NCBI GenBank assembly: GCA_964446955.1
Contig: CAYUQJ010000001.1
Coordinates: 1,054,001-1,118,000, forward strand
Origin: Leptolinea sp964446955
GTDB lineage: Bacteria > Chloroflexota > Anaerolineae > Anaerolineales > Anaerolineaceae
Direction of reading: 5' to 3'
DNA length: 64,000 bases
A program made the position numbers and the translations under genes. The notes under the pieces are model-generated. The model made no database searches, had not been told where the DNA came from, and saw nothing but the letters and a program-made list of their open reading frames with translations. Below, piece by piece: positions 49,951 through 58,972 of the stretch. Positions within the stretch are counted from its first letter, which is position 1. Every line of letters begins with the position of its first letter.

Positions 49951-51237
49951 ATGAAAACCTCTCTTCTGGTAAAGGCCGCCCTCTCAATTTTCTTCCTGAT
50001 CATATTCTGGAATTACTTCTCCGGCATCTCTTCTGTTCCCTTTCATCCAGATGAAAGTACTCAGATCTATATGAGCATAGATGCGGTTACATCTCCCACG
50101 AAGCTCGTCTATCAACCATCCGAACCGCTCAACGACCGAATGCGATACAGACTTATCGATTCACCGATTACGCGATTGTTGATCGGGTGGGGATTATTCC
50201 TTCAAGATGAAGATCCCAATCCGGTAGACTGGAATTGGTCAAATGATTGGGATGAAAATGCCGCATCCGGAGCTCTTCCTCCACCCTCCACACTGACAGC
50301 CGCACGGCTTTCGGTTTCCTGGTTGTTTCCTTTGAGTTGTATGTTCGTTTTCTTACTGGCAAAAAGGATTGATGGCATACCTACAGCCATAATAACCATC
50401 ACCCTGTTCGCGACTAACGCGTTAGTTTTGATGCATACGCGGCGTTCCATGGCAGAAAGCGCACTCATATGTACTTTTTGCGCGCTGGTTTGGCTGATGG
50501 TTGATTACAAAAAATCGGGTTGGATCACAGGACTGGCCGCGGGATTGGCTATCAATTCCAAACAGACAGCGGTCGCCACAGTCTTTATCGCAAACCTGAC
50601 GGCCTTTCTTCTACCTCTCACGAAGGATTTGAGAAAACAGTTACTCCGAGCTGGCATGTTCTTATTTATCGTTCTGGGAATTAGTGCCTTATTGAATCCG
50701 GTATTCTGGCAGTATCCCGTAGAAGCCATACGAGAAGGGATTGCACAACGTGCAGATCTGACCAGTCGTATGCGGAAAGACTACAAGATTTCGGGGGATC
50801 CGCTTGAACAATCGTTGCTTTTGGTAGCCCACACGTTTATTCAGCCGCCAGCAGTTGCCGATGTGGAAAACTACAAAAGTGAGACGCAGCTATCCGAGAA
50901 AGCCTACTTCCAACAGCCGATGAATAACCTTTTCCGGGGATTCATTGGCGGCTCCATCCTTCTAATACTAACCATCACAGGGTGGATTATCCTCTTAAAA
51001 AAATCTATTACTCAAATCTATGCGGAACGCTTACGACTGTTGATATTTTCGGCAATTGTACTTTCCTGCATTCTATCGCTTATGCTGTTCACAGCGGCCC
51101 CATTTCAGCGGTACTACATTATCCTGGTACCCCTTTTCTCAGTTTTCCAGGCATCTGCTCTAGCATCGGCAGGAAGAGCATTAATTAATGTGATAACAAA
51201 AAAGGCTGCCCTTACGGACAGCCCCAGGAAACTTTAG
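49951..51237 (+). CDS. GT-C-type membrane glycosyltransferase, divergent from the operon
   Basis: A 428-aa polytopic protein with about 9-10 helices. Asp34-Glu35 (PFHPDESTQIYMS) fall in the first outer loop, and HTRRSMAESALI is the conserved loop-2 pattern of GT39-like enzymes. It is transcribed away from the seven-gene operon with only 19 bp between the two start codons. Its stop overlaps the convergent GNAT gene by 4 bp. Substrate unknown; same class as its neighbours. Confidence 0.8.
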   Translation: MKTSLLVKAALSIFFLIIFWNYFSGISSVPFHPDESTQIYMSIDAVTSPTKLVYQPSEPLNDRMRYRLIDSPITRLLIGWGLFLQDEDPNPVDWNWSNDWDENAASGALPPPSTLTAARLSVSWLFPLSCMFVFLLAKRIDGIPTAIITITLFATNALVLMHTRRSMAESALICTFCALVWLMVDYKKSGWITGLAAGLAINSKQTAVATVFIANLTAFLLPLTKDLRKQLLRAGMFLFIVLGISALLNPVFWQYPVEAIREGIAQRADLTSRMRKDYKISGDPLEQSLLLVAHTFIQPPAVADVENYKSETQLSEKAYFQQPMNNLFRGFIGGSILLILTITGWIILLKKSITQIYAERLRLLIFSAIVLSCILSLMLFTAAPFQRYYIILVPLFSVFQASALASAGRALINVITKKAALTDSPRKL

Positions 51238-52361
51238 AGCGTTTTCCGGAAAACCCGGTGATTTTTGTAGGCACGCCCACCCACATTGATCAGGTCTTTT
51301 CGCATCTGAACGGCTGTTTCCGCCACCTGTGTCAGTTCGGCATGGTCAAAGCTGAATTCCTCAATGGTTCTTTGCATTTCGGAGTACAAAAGCGCAGCCC
51401 CACCCCGTCCATGGTATTCAGGAAGTACTCCCGCGCCATTCAACGACACAATCCGGGTCTTTTTCATTTCGAGCATCATATCAATAATGCCCCAGAGCGT
51501 TATCTTTCCACCATGCCGCTGTAAAGCGGCTGAAATATCCGGGAAAGCCAGCAGAAAACCAACGATTTTTTCATTGTATGTAATGATCTTGATCAATTTC
51601 GGGTTGATCACAGATAAAAGGTTGTCCAGAAGGAGATTGATCTCACCCTGAGTCAGGGGATAATACTCCCAGTTGTTGACAAATGTGTCATTATAAGCAT
51701 GACCAATCTCATTGGCCATTTTGATGATCTGGCGTTTATTCTTAAACTGGAGAACCTTGAAAGATCCTCTTTCTCGGACCCGACGTGCAATTTCTTTCGC
51801 CTTTTCAGGAAGAGAAAAGTTCTTACTTTCAAGGAAACAGGATACAAAATCCACTTCCTTCTCAAATCCTATCTTTTCCAGCAGAGTTGCATAGTATTCA
51901 TAGTTGTAGTTCATCATGATCATCATCTGGCGTTCCTCAAAACCTTCCACCAGAATCCCATAGCCGTCAAACGCAGAAAAACCCTTTGGTCCAACAATAG
52001 TATCCAGTCCGCGTCCCCGAACCCATTCGATTACGCGTTCAAAGAGAGCATCTGCCGCTTCCTGATCATTTTCAATGTCAAATAAATAGAACTGAGCCTT
52101 CTTGCATTTGTGGTATTCATTAAAGGAGCGGTTTTCCATGGCGGCGATGCGCCCGACCATTTTTCCATCACGATATACGGCAAAGAAATCCGCGTCGTTT
52201 AACTCGTAGAATGGATGCTTCTTCTTATTCAACATCAATTTAATATCATTGATAAAAGGAGGCACCCACTGAGGACAATCCTTGTAAAGACGGAATGGCA
52301 GCATTACAAAATCATCCACCTGCTGTTTGTTCATTAGGTCGATTTGTTCTACTTTTATCAT
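51234..52361 (-). CDS. GNAT-fold acetyltransferase-like protein
   Basis: A 375-aa protein that looks like two GNAT-type halves. Residues about 1-165 include FFAVYRDGKMVGRIAAM. Residues about 200-375 include the acetyl-CoA loop GVLPEYHGRGGAALLYSEM (motif A, slightly relaxed). Proteins of this type are usually called uncharacterised GNAT or N-acyltransferases. No acceptor can be proposed. GAGG precedes ATG 52361. It is the last minus-strand gene before the GT-C region. Confidence 0.72.
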   Translation of the reverse strand: MIKVEQIDLMNKQQVDDFVMLPFRLYKDCPQWVPPFINDIKLMLNKKKHPFYELNDADFFAVYRDGKMVGRIAAMENRSFNEYHKCKKAQFYLFDIENDQEAADALFERVIEWVRGRGLDTIVGPKGFSAFDGYGILVEGFEERQMMIMMNYNYEYYATLLEKIGFEKEVDFVSCFLESKNFSLPEKAKEIARRVRERGSFKVLQFKNKRQIIKMANEIGHAYNDTFVNNWEYYPLTQGEINLLLDNLLSVINPKLIKIITYNEKIVGFLLAFPDISAALQRHGGKITLWGIIDMMLEMKKTRIVSLNGAGVLPEYHGRGGAALLYSEMQRTIEEFSFDHAELTQVAETAVQMRKDLINVGGRAYKNHRVFRKTL

Positions 52362-52459
52362 TTTTCCTCGAAAAAGTTGTATCGCTTATTTATGAAGGAG
52401 TTTTTTTGAGTATACACCGAACAGATCAAAAGATTAAGAGAAGATTAATAAGCAAAATG

Positions 52460-52486
52460 CGAAAACCGAGAAATGGTTTTCGCACA
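52460..52486 (-). terminator. Terminator after the SAM hydroxide adenosyltransferase gene
   Basis: A perfect 10-bp stem TGCGAAAACC/GGTTTTCGCA with a 7-base loop is followed by TTTTGCTTATT on the minus strand. It closes the multigene minus-strand block. Confidence 0.83.
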
Positions 52487-52505
52487 AGAAATAACACCGA
52501 CTATA

Positions 52506-53312
52506 TCAATCGTTGAGAATCAGATCTACGGGAGTTCCTACTCCAACGTTCAGTTCATTGGCGGCACTGCCATTAACCACACTAATACACAACCGCCCGG
52601 AACTGTTAGCCATCGCCACCAGATCACCCGGATTGCCATCCGCGAATGTCCGAACCCAATGATCAACAACCTTACCAGCAATTTTTATCCGGATGCGTTT
52701 CGGATCAATCCCGGAAAGCAGGTTCTTTTCCATATTCGTTTCCAGGCTTCCGAAATGATCGACCGACCAGATCTCCCCATGATACCCATTTGAAGTGGCT
52801 TCCGGGAATGCCATTGTCAAAACAACCGGGTTCTCGATCTCTTCGCCAAAATTCTCCAATGCAGCTCCAGCCGCCAGATAGGCGGCAGCCGGCGCGAAAA
52901 GGTCCCGTCCATGGAATACTGGACTGACTGGTTCAAGCCTGTACCTTGGATTGTCAAGGCGAACCGCTTTTATCGGTTTCTGGTTGTTCTTTTCACGTTT
53001 TATGACAAAGGTGAATAAGCCATTATCAGGACCAATAAAAAGGTAATGCCCGGCTCGCATAGCTATGGCATGTCTTTCTGACCCTACCCCGGGGTCAATC
53101 ACCGCCAGGTGAATGGTGCCGGCAGGGAAATATGGATACGCCCTGTCCAGAGCAAGTGCCCCTTCCCGTATATTCTGCGGCGTGATCATGTGGCTCAAAT
53201 CGATCACCCGGGCCTTCGGGGCAATATCCGCGATGATCCCTTTCATGATTCCAACATAGGGATCTGATATTCCAAAATCCGTTAATAGTGTTATCAGAGG
53301 ATAATCAGGCAT
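52506..53312 (-). CDS. SAM hydroxide adenosyltransferase (DUF62 family)
   Basis: Hydrolyses S-adenosylmethionine to adenosine and methionine, by family precedent. The 268-aa protein shows the family strings LTDFGISDPYVGIMKG, DPGVGSERHAI, GPDNGLFTF and FHGRDLFAPAAAYLA. It lacks the halide specificity known only in a few fluorinases and chlorinases; ordinary homologues use water. It starts 9 bp after the HD gene and is the last gene of the block. Confidence 0.88.
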   Translation of the reverse strand: MPDYPLITLLTDFGISDPYVGIMKGIIADIAPKARVIDLSHMITPQNIREGALALDRAYPYFPAGTIHLAVIDPGVGSERHAIAMRAGHYLFIGPDNGLFTFVIKREKNNQKPIKAVRLDNPRYRLEPVSPVFHGRDLFAPAAAYLAAGAALENFGEEIENPVVLTMAFPEATSNGYHGEIWSVDHFGSLETNMEKNLLSGIDPKRIRIKIAGKVVDHWVRTFADGNPGDLVAMANSSGRLCISVVNGSAANELNVGVGTPVDLILND

Positions 53313-53321
53313 GGGAATCCG

Positions 53322-53945
53322 TCATTTCATGGGAACGACTTTAATTTTTACCTGTATTTCCTTGTCCAGCATCAATGATAGCAAATCTGCCTTCTGCGCG
53401 CCACCATCCCGCTCTTCTTTGGCCGCCCAGTTGGAAATACACTCAATGTAGAGAATATCCTTCTTCAACTCACACGATAGATCTTTTACCCTTCTACCAT
53501 GTGTTTTATCCAATCCATCAGCCAGCCTTAAAAAACCGGAGAGCATTTGAACGGTTTTCTGATCTTGCGGATTGAGTGCCGCAAAATGGTCATGCGAACG
53601 GTTTGGCAGAGCTTTACGATGATATCGGGCAATGGAACCTATGACCAATCGCTCCCGATGAGAAAACGGAAGCATGGGTGTTTCAAGTATGATCCGCAGC
53701 GCGGTCTTATGATGACTTCGCCATCCCTCTACCCAGCCAATGTCGTGGAGAATGGATGCGCAATGCAGAATAAACCGGTCGGTTGGACTCAAATTATGCA
53801 ATGATTGCAATTCATCGAATAGCCGTAACGCAAGAAAGGATACATGAGTTACATGTTCATATTCTGATTCGCACGTTTTCGCGAGATCCAGAACTGCGTT
53901 TAAAACAAGATCATCGTGAGGCCCAACACCGGATTTCTCAGACAT
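53322..53945 (-). CDS. Stand-alone HD phosphohydrolase resembling the Ppx/GppA C-terminal domain
   Basis: A 207-aa HD-superfamily protein. The metal motif His-x-HD is in LHCASILHDIGWVEG, with later IARYHRKALP and LRLADGLDKTHGR; the last two strings resemble the C-terminal HD half of exopolyphosphatase Ppx/GppA. The N-terminal actin-like phosphatase half is absent. It begins 2 bp after the metallophosphoesterase gene, downstream of a CHAD gene, so a role in polyphosphate or nucleotide turnover is plausible (inference). Confidence 0.76.
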   Translation of the reverse strand: MSEKSGVGPHDDLVLNAVLDLAKTCESEYEHVTHVSFLALRLFDELQSLHNLSPTDRFILHCASILHDIGWVEGWRSHHKTALRIILETPMLPFSHRERLVIGSIARYHRKALPNRSHDHFAALNPQDQKTVQMLSGFLRLADGLDKTHGRRVKDLSCELKKDILYIECISNWAAKEERDGGAQKADLLSLMLDKEIQVKIKVVPMK

Positions 53946-53947
53946 GG

Positions 53948-54913
53948 CTATCCGTCTTGCATCTTGGCGCGACTCTTCCCGACTTTTTTTCCCGGTTCAC
54001 CGGCCTGGACGGTCTCTCTGACAACTTCTACTGATTCCCCGGGTACTGTTTCAGTTGTTCCTTTTTTCCCAGGATTTCTTTTCACCGGGGACCGCTTATC
54101 CATTTTTTTAGCCGGTACGGATGGTTTTTCCATTTTCTCCGGATTAGTAACAGATTCTGCGGGTAGTTCAACCTCGGGAGATGGTTCTTTCAGATCATCA
54201 AGACTAAGACCTTTACGTGTCATTTCTGCGTAAACCGAAGGCAACCCAGCGGCCAATTGGTTTCTGGCAGCCTGATCCACATCATAGTCAATACGGAAGA
54301 AATCTGCTTCAAATTTTCTTTTCTTTATGGAAATAACGGCATATGAAGCACGGGGATCACCATCAAATGGGCGCCCAACACTTCCCGGATTAACAAATAT
54401 CGCTCCTCCGGCAAATCGCATAAATGATTGATGGGAATGACCACACAGAATAATGTTTGCGTGAGCTTTCTTAGCCAGATCCCGCAACCGCTCTTGAGGA
54501 GTGTCATCCGTTAATGGTTCATCAATGGATTCCGGGCTGCCATGTGTCAACAATATCTTCCAATCTTTAATGGTCTCTTTTTGTGTTTCTGGCAGATCTG
54601 AGAGATATTTAATGCTTTTTTTCGATAGTTGCTCGTAAGTCCAATTGAACGAATACCATTTTTCAGGGACCTTTTTGTCTTTCCATTCCTCGATCTTTTG
54701 TGGAACTTTCAGAACCTTTTGGTCATAGTTGCCAATGATGGATTTAGCCTTCAGCTTTTTCAACAGTAAGACAACTTCATCGGGATTGGCACCGAAACCG
54801 GTAAAATCTCCCAGGTTCCAAATCTCTTTGACTTTCAGCTCCTGCGCATGATCCAATACCGCTTCCAGCGCGGGCAAGTTTCCATGGATATCTGAAATAA
54901 GTGCGATCCTCAT
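53948..54913 (-). CDS. Calcineurin-like metallophosphoesterase, YfcE/MJ0936-like, with basic tail
   Basis: A 321-aa enzyme. Metal ligands are visible in order: DIHGN (Asp8, His10), GDFTGF (Asp36), GNYDQ, LTHGS and GHSH. The catalytic domain ends near 225. The remaining 95 residues are a low-complexity Lys/Pro/Glu/Val tail, probably disordered, which might bind an anionic polymer. It overlaps the CHAD gene by 4 bp and is 2 bp from the HD gene, so the three are co-expressed. Substrate unknown: phosphodiester or phosphomonoester. Confidence 0.82.
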   Translation of the reverse strand: MRIALISDIHGNLPALEAVLDHAQELKVKEIWNLGDFTGFGANPDEVVLLLKKLKAKSIIGNYDQKVLKVPQKIEEWKDKKVPEKWYSFNWTYEQLSKKSIKYLSDLPETQKETIKDWKILLTHGSPESIDEPLTDDTPQERLRDLAKKAHANIILCGHSHQSFMRFAGGAIFVNPGSVGRPFDGDPRASYAVISIKKRKFEADFFRIDYDVDQAARNQLAAGLPSVYAEMTRKGLSLDDLKEPSPEVELPAESVTNPEKMEKPSVPAKKMDKRSPVKRNPGKKGTTETVPGESVEVVRETVQAGEPGKKVGKSRAKMQDG

Positions 54914-55926
54914 TGCGTTCCTCCATCTTTAAGATGCTCAATTAACGAAAGCGGTGTGATCTCATGTTCATTCATAAACGGGACCTGCAAAACCTGGAAT
55001 AACCCCTCCCAGGTTTTTTGCTCCTTCCATTCGTCCCATTTCTTTATAAATTCATCATATAAGGTTGCGCGGTTTCCCGTTTTAAGATCCAGAAGATATT
55101 GAATACCCGGTTGAAACCGTTCACTATGCCGGTCACGTCCAAAGTACTCAATTGTTCTGACCCTCTCCACTTCAAGAAATCCAGGAAGCTCAATCATCCA
55201 AACGTCACAATCATGAATGTTTCCCAGTAAGTCCTGGGCATTTTTCATGATAGACAATTGACTTTTAAGTTGACCTGAATAAATAGGTGCGAAACATTCC
55301 ATAACATATCGAAAATTCTTCCCGGCGATACGCATGGCATGCAAATCCTCAACATTATCAGGATCCTGCACTTTTTGTTCAAATGAGACAAATGACTGAT
55401 AAGCCGTTTGAATTCGCTCGAATGAGCGTTTATAAAGTTCAGGCGTATATATATAAACCTCAAGATTTCTGGCAGCCAGACCGGAAAAGGCCGCATTCAT
55501 CTCCTCCGTTACACCCGATGCTTCATACTCATCCAACCTCCGGATCAATTTGTCCTGTAATTTCTCTCTTCTTTGTTTCAACCGGAGCAGTAGACGGCGA
55601 ATTCCAGGCCGGTGTATTGGGTCTTCCAGATTTTTGTGAATCTCACCCACCGAGTCGATCTGAACATCGGTATCACGGGCTGCACCAAGAGCACGGGTCA
55701 GGTTCCGGACCTCGCTCATCCAGATTGCACCCCGCTTTGTCGGCAGACAATCCTGGAACACATCAAGAATCGCCCGCATCCGCCGACTGGCGACACGCAT
55801 GCGATGAACAGCCTCTATATCACGCGGTTTCCTTATACCTATCATTTCGGCTGATAGGGCATCCAATTGCTTAAGAACCAGACCGGCAGCGAAAATACGG
55901 ATACTTTGTTCCGGTTTTTGTTTCAA
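54910..55926 (-). CDS. CHAD domain protein (polyphosphate-binding)
   Basis: A 338-aa all-helical protein formed by two CHAD halves. The conserved basic residues lie in AVHRMRVASRRMRAIL (about 40-55) and DLHAMRIAGKNFRYVMECF (second half). These line a basic channel that binds polyphosphate in characterised CHAD proteins. CHAD genes often sit beside ppk, ppx or pho genes. Here it is in a run with a Ppx-like HD protein and, upstream, phoU-pstBACS. No triphosphatase (CYTH) domain is fused to it. Confidence 0.88.
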   Translation of the reverse strand: MKQKPEQSIRIFAAGLVLKQLDALSAEMIGIRKPRDIEAVHRMRVASRRMRAILDVFQDCLPTKRGAIWMSEVRNLTRALGAARDTDVQIDSVGEIHKNLEDPIHRPGIRRLLLRLKQRREKLQDKLIRRLDEYEASGVTEEMNAAFSGLAARNLEVYIYTPELYKRSFERIQTAYQSFVSFEQKVQDPDNVEDLHAMRIAGKNFRYVMECFAPIYSGQLKSQLSIMKNAQDLLGNIHDCDVWMIELPGFLEVERVRTIEYFGRDRHSERFQPGIQYLLDLKTGNRATLYDEFIKKWDEWKEQKTWEGLFQVLQVPFMNEHEITPLSLIEHLKDGGTQ

Positions 55927-55983
55927 AAGCTTCTCCTCACTCAGCCGCCGGCTGATGTCGTGATTTATAGTGGAGATTATCGA

Positions 55984-56679
55984 TTAATCAGGCAGTTGCT
56001 CAAAAAGCTGTTTTATTTTCAGTTTCAAATCAGCGGTTACCGTCTGTACAGGTCGGGTAGCATCAATTGTGACAAACCCGTACTCTTCAGACATTCTGTC
56101 AAATTCCTCGAGCAAACGCCCCTGATATGACACAAAACTATCATAAATATTATCCGCGCAACGGATGTCCATCCCGGATTCCCAGTAGTCAAAACCACGA
56201 CCATGAACCAGGCGCGCAATTAATGTATTGACATCCGCACGCAAATATATGACCATGTCCGGTTTTAACGCAAATCCATATAGAGCCCGTTCTCGATCAC
56301 GGTCGGCTCCACGGACAATATCACGCGCCATAACCGAGTAAAAGTACCGGTCAGAAAGTACAACAAAACCCGCTTTTAAAGCCGGGATAATCTGGTTCTC
56401 AAGACGATCCGCGAAGTCGGTCGCGTAAAAGAAACTCATCGTCAATGGGCTTAGTGTGTGTCCGGTACGGGCTGATTCCAACCCTGCCTGTGTCAATGGT
56501 GATCGACGAAATCCGGTATCGCTGACAGCATACCCTTCGTCTTCCAACCAACGACGCAACAATTGGATCTGTGTCGACCGGCCTACACCATCAGTCCCCT
56601 CAAGTACGATCAGCTTCCCTTCCAATTCCTTGACAGGATTATAGGGGAAACCTGCTCCATAAAATTCAGCTTTATGCAT
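55984..56679 (-). CDS. Thymidylate kinase-like protein with altered P-loop (Lys to Arg)
   Basis: A 231-aa P-loop kinase of the thymidylate kinase family. The strand VLEGTDG leads into GVGRST, so the invariant Walker A Lys is Arg34. The DRY motif of the dTMP site (VLSDRYFYSV) and the adjacent ARDIVRG are kept. A family LID-like region around 155-165 is present. It has a 20-residue N-terminal extension and overlaps its intact paralogue (56672-57403) by 8 bp. Most likely it is a non-canonical or regulatory partner forming a heterodimer with it. Active thymidylate kinase on its own is unlikely by known chemistry. Confidence 0.78.
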   Translation of the reverse strand: MHKAEFYGAGFPYNPVKELEGKLIVLEGTDGVGRSTQIQLLRRWLEDEGYAVSDTGFRRSPLTQAGLESARTGHTLSPLTMSFFYATDFADRLENQIIPALKAGFVVLSDRYFYSVMARDIVRGADRDRERALYGFALKPDMVIYLRADVNTLIARLVHGRGFDYWESGMDIRCADNIYDSFVSYQGRLLEEFDRMSEEYGFVTIDATRPVQTVTADLKLKIKQLFEQLPD

Positions 56680-57403
56680 TGGATCCTCCCCTTATGGATA
56701 CCGCGGAACGGCGGCGGGTACGTAAACTTGGGTTTGGTAAGCCATGCCACCCTTTAAGAACCCGGGTAACCAGCTGCCTGACGTACTTTTGTTCTTTTTG
56801 TACAGATTCAGTTCCATCAATGACGGTCATACCGTATTCATCGATCATCTTTTCGTATTCATCAATTACACGCTGTTGAAATAACCGGAAACTTGTGACC
56901 TTATTGTCGGATAAACCAAGGTCCATTCCGGCTTCATAATATTTGATCTTTGCCCGGCTGGATAAAATCCGGTCTACAGCAACGTCCAGTGGAACACGAA
57001 AATACAGTGTCAGATCCGGCATGGGTGCAAATGAATATAAGCTCCGAACCCATTGCGGATCCACCCCCCGGGCAACATCGCGGGCAAAAGCGGTGAACGC
57101 GTATCGGTCCGCCAGAACGATCCCACCGGCTTTCAGCAGCGGCAAAATATACCGCTCCCAGCGGTCGGCAAAATCTGTGGCTACCATCAGGCTGAATGTG
57201 GTAGGCGTAAACATTTTTTTGTCTTTCGCCATTCTTGACGTGGATTTCACCAGATCTGAGCTATTCCATTCACTGAAATAAACAGAATGCCCTTTAGACA
57301 GCAGCCATTTATGTAAAAGATCGATTTGCGTGGATTTTCCACTGCCGTCTATTCCTTCAACGACAATCAATTTTCCTTTGTAATTCCCTGTCGATAACAT
57401 CAT
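56672..57403 (-). CDS. Thymidylate kinase-like protein, intact P-loop
   Basis: A 243-aa P-loop kinase with GIDGSGKST (Walker A), the DRY motif VLADRYAFTAFARD and RLFQQRVIDEYEKM. It should phosphorylate dTMP or a related nucleoside monophosphate with ATP. It is about 30 residues longer than typical Tmk, with a basic, Arg-rich C-terminal tail that runs into the next gene. It lies 52 bp after phoU and is translated with a Walker-Lys-deficient paralogue. A housekeeping tmk role is possible, but the pairing and pho context suggest a specialised function; a separate tmk elsewhere would decide. Confidence 0.8.
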   Translation of the reverse strand: MMLSTGNYKGKLIVVEGIDGSGKSTQIDLLHKWLLSKGHSVYFSEWNSSDLVKSTSRMAKDKKMFTPTTFSLMVATDFADRWERYILPLLKAGGIVLADRYAFTAFARDVARGVDPQWVRSLYSFAPMPDLTLYFRVPLDVAVDRILSSRAKIKYYEAGMDLGLSDNKVTSFRLFQQRVIDEYEKMIDEYGMTVIDGTESVQKEQKYVRQLVTRVLKGWHGLPNPSLRTRRRSAVSIRGGSNA

Positions 57404-57455
57404 TCTCCTGCCTTAACATGGTTAGAAGATTTACATCATTATATAGCAAAGAGAA

Positions 57456-58133
57456 TTATTCGTTATCTTCGTCGTCTGTCGTGTCCATCTCCATCAATTC
57501 ACCGGTGGCAATGAAAACGGTCCGTTCACAGATGTTGGTCACACGATCACCAAGACGTTCTAGGTTATGAGCCACCCATAATAGCAGGTTGGTCGACTCG
57601 ATCAACCCCGGATCGGAAATCATCTGTTTAACCAATCCCCGATACATCTCATTGTAGATCGCGTCAATAGCATCATCCTCAGCGGGGATCTTGCTGGCGA
57701 CCTTTGCATCTTCCTCTACGAACGCGCTCAATGCCCGGTGAAGCATGCCGACACCCAGTTCACCCATCTGTTCAATCTCACGCATGGGAACCGGGATTTC
57801 CGCATCCCCCAACCGCATGGTCACCTTGGCAATACCTTTGGCATAATCACCCATCCGTTCCAATTCTGTAATGATCTCAAGAATGGCAGCCAGAGTACGC
57901 AGATCCCGTGCCATAGGCTGCTGGGTGGCTATTGTAATAATGATGGCATTCTCGATGGCAAAACGTTTCTCATTGATCGTAGAGTCATCGTCGTACACTT
58001 CCCGTGCCGCTTTTACGTCACGGTTTTTTAATGTTGCGATGGCGTTAAATGTTGCCTGTTCAACCATACTGCCAAGAAGTAGAACTTCATCCAGCAGTTG
58101 TTTCATCTGATAGGTTAATAGTTCACGCGTCAT
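57456..58133 (-). CDS. phoU: Phosphate-transport accessory/regulatory protein PhoU
   Basis: A 225-aa helical protein that couples the Pst transporter to the PhoR kinase and represses the Pho response when phosphate is plentiful. Two PhoU repeats (three-helix bundles) with the metal-binding pattern E-x3-D are visible in ERMGDYAKGIAK and ERLGDRVTNICER. An acidic tail (MDTTDDEDNE) is extra. It lies 34 bp after pstB. Confidence 0.93.
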   Translation of the reverse strand: MTRELLTYQMKQLLDEVLLLGSMVEQATFNAIATLKNRDVKAAREVYDDDSTINEKRFAIENAIIITIATQQPMARDLRTLAAILEIITELERMGDYAKGIAKVTMRLGDAEIPVPMREIEQMGELGVGMLHRALSAFVEEDAKVASKIPAEDDAIDAIYNEMYRGLVKQMISDPGLIESTNLLLWVAHNLERLGDRVTNICERTVFIATGELMEMDTTDDEDNE

Positions 58134-58167
58134 AGGTTTACCTGGCTCTCTGTCACTTTCACAATTA

Positions 58168-58956
58168 TTATCCGTACCGTCCGGTGATGTAATCTTCCGT
58201 CAATTTGTCTTTTGGATTCGTGAAGATTTGACTGGTTTCACCGAATTCGACCATAACTCCTGCCCGATCCGGGTCCATAGTAAAGAAGGCTGTGTAATCT
58301 GAAGCCCGGGCAGCCTGCTGCATGTTGTGCGTGACAATAATAATTGTATATTGATGTGATAGTTCACGCATCAAGTCTTCAATTTTTAACGTCGCAATTG
58401 GGTCTAACGCGGAACAAGGTTCATCCATCAATATGATGTCTGGTTTAACTGCCAACGCCCGGGCAATACACAGACGTTGTTGTTGACCACCGGAGAGTGA
58501 TAATCCAGATTTTTTTAGTGAGTCTTTAACTTCATCCCACAAGGCAGCCTGAGTTAACGCTTGTTCCACCATATCGTCCAGATTGCCCTTTATTCCATTG
58601 ATCCGCATACCCCAGGCCACATTTTCATAAATAGACTTGGGGAATGGATTGGGCTTTTGAAATACCATTCCAATTTGTTTCCGGACCATTACTGGATCAA
58701 CGTCAGGATGATAGATGTTTTGTTCATGAAATAGTATTTTTCCATCAATATGACATGTTGGAATAAAATCGTTCATTCGATTAAAAGAACGCAATACAGT
58801 GCTTTTACCACAACCTGACGGCCCAATTATGGCGGTAATTTTCTTTGAGCAAATCTTCATGTTGACATTTTTTACCGCTCGGAAACTACCGTAAAAGATC
58901 GACAGGTCATTTGTCTCGATTATGGAGTCTTGTGTGTCTTGTTTTATTTCAGTCAT
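58168..58956 (-). CDS. pstB: Phosphate ABC transporter ATP-binding protein
   Basis: ATPase of the high-affinity PstSCAB importer, 262 aa. Walker A GPSGCGKST, the signature LSGGQQQRLCIARALA, Walker B ILMDEPCSALD and the switch His (VTHNM) are all present. ATG 58956 has GGCGGAAG upstream; the frame is open 11 codons further. A 193-bp gap separates it from pstA and contains a hairpin just before the ribosome site. Confidence 0.95.
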   Translation of the reverse strand: MTEIKQDTQDSIIETNDLSIFYGSFRAVKNVNMKICSKKITAIIGPSGCGKSTVLRSFNRMNDFIPTCHIDGKILFHEQNIYHPDVDPVMVRKQIGMVFQKPNPFPKSIYENVAWGMRINGIKGNLDDMVEQALTQAALWDEVKDSLKKSGLSLSGGQQQRLCIARALAVKPDIILMDEPCSALDPIATLKIEDLMRELSHQYTIIIVTHNMQQAARASDYTAFFTMDPDRAGVMVEFGETSQIFTNPKDKLTEDYITGRYG

Positions 58957-58972
58957 TCTTCCGCCTGTGGAA

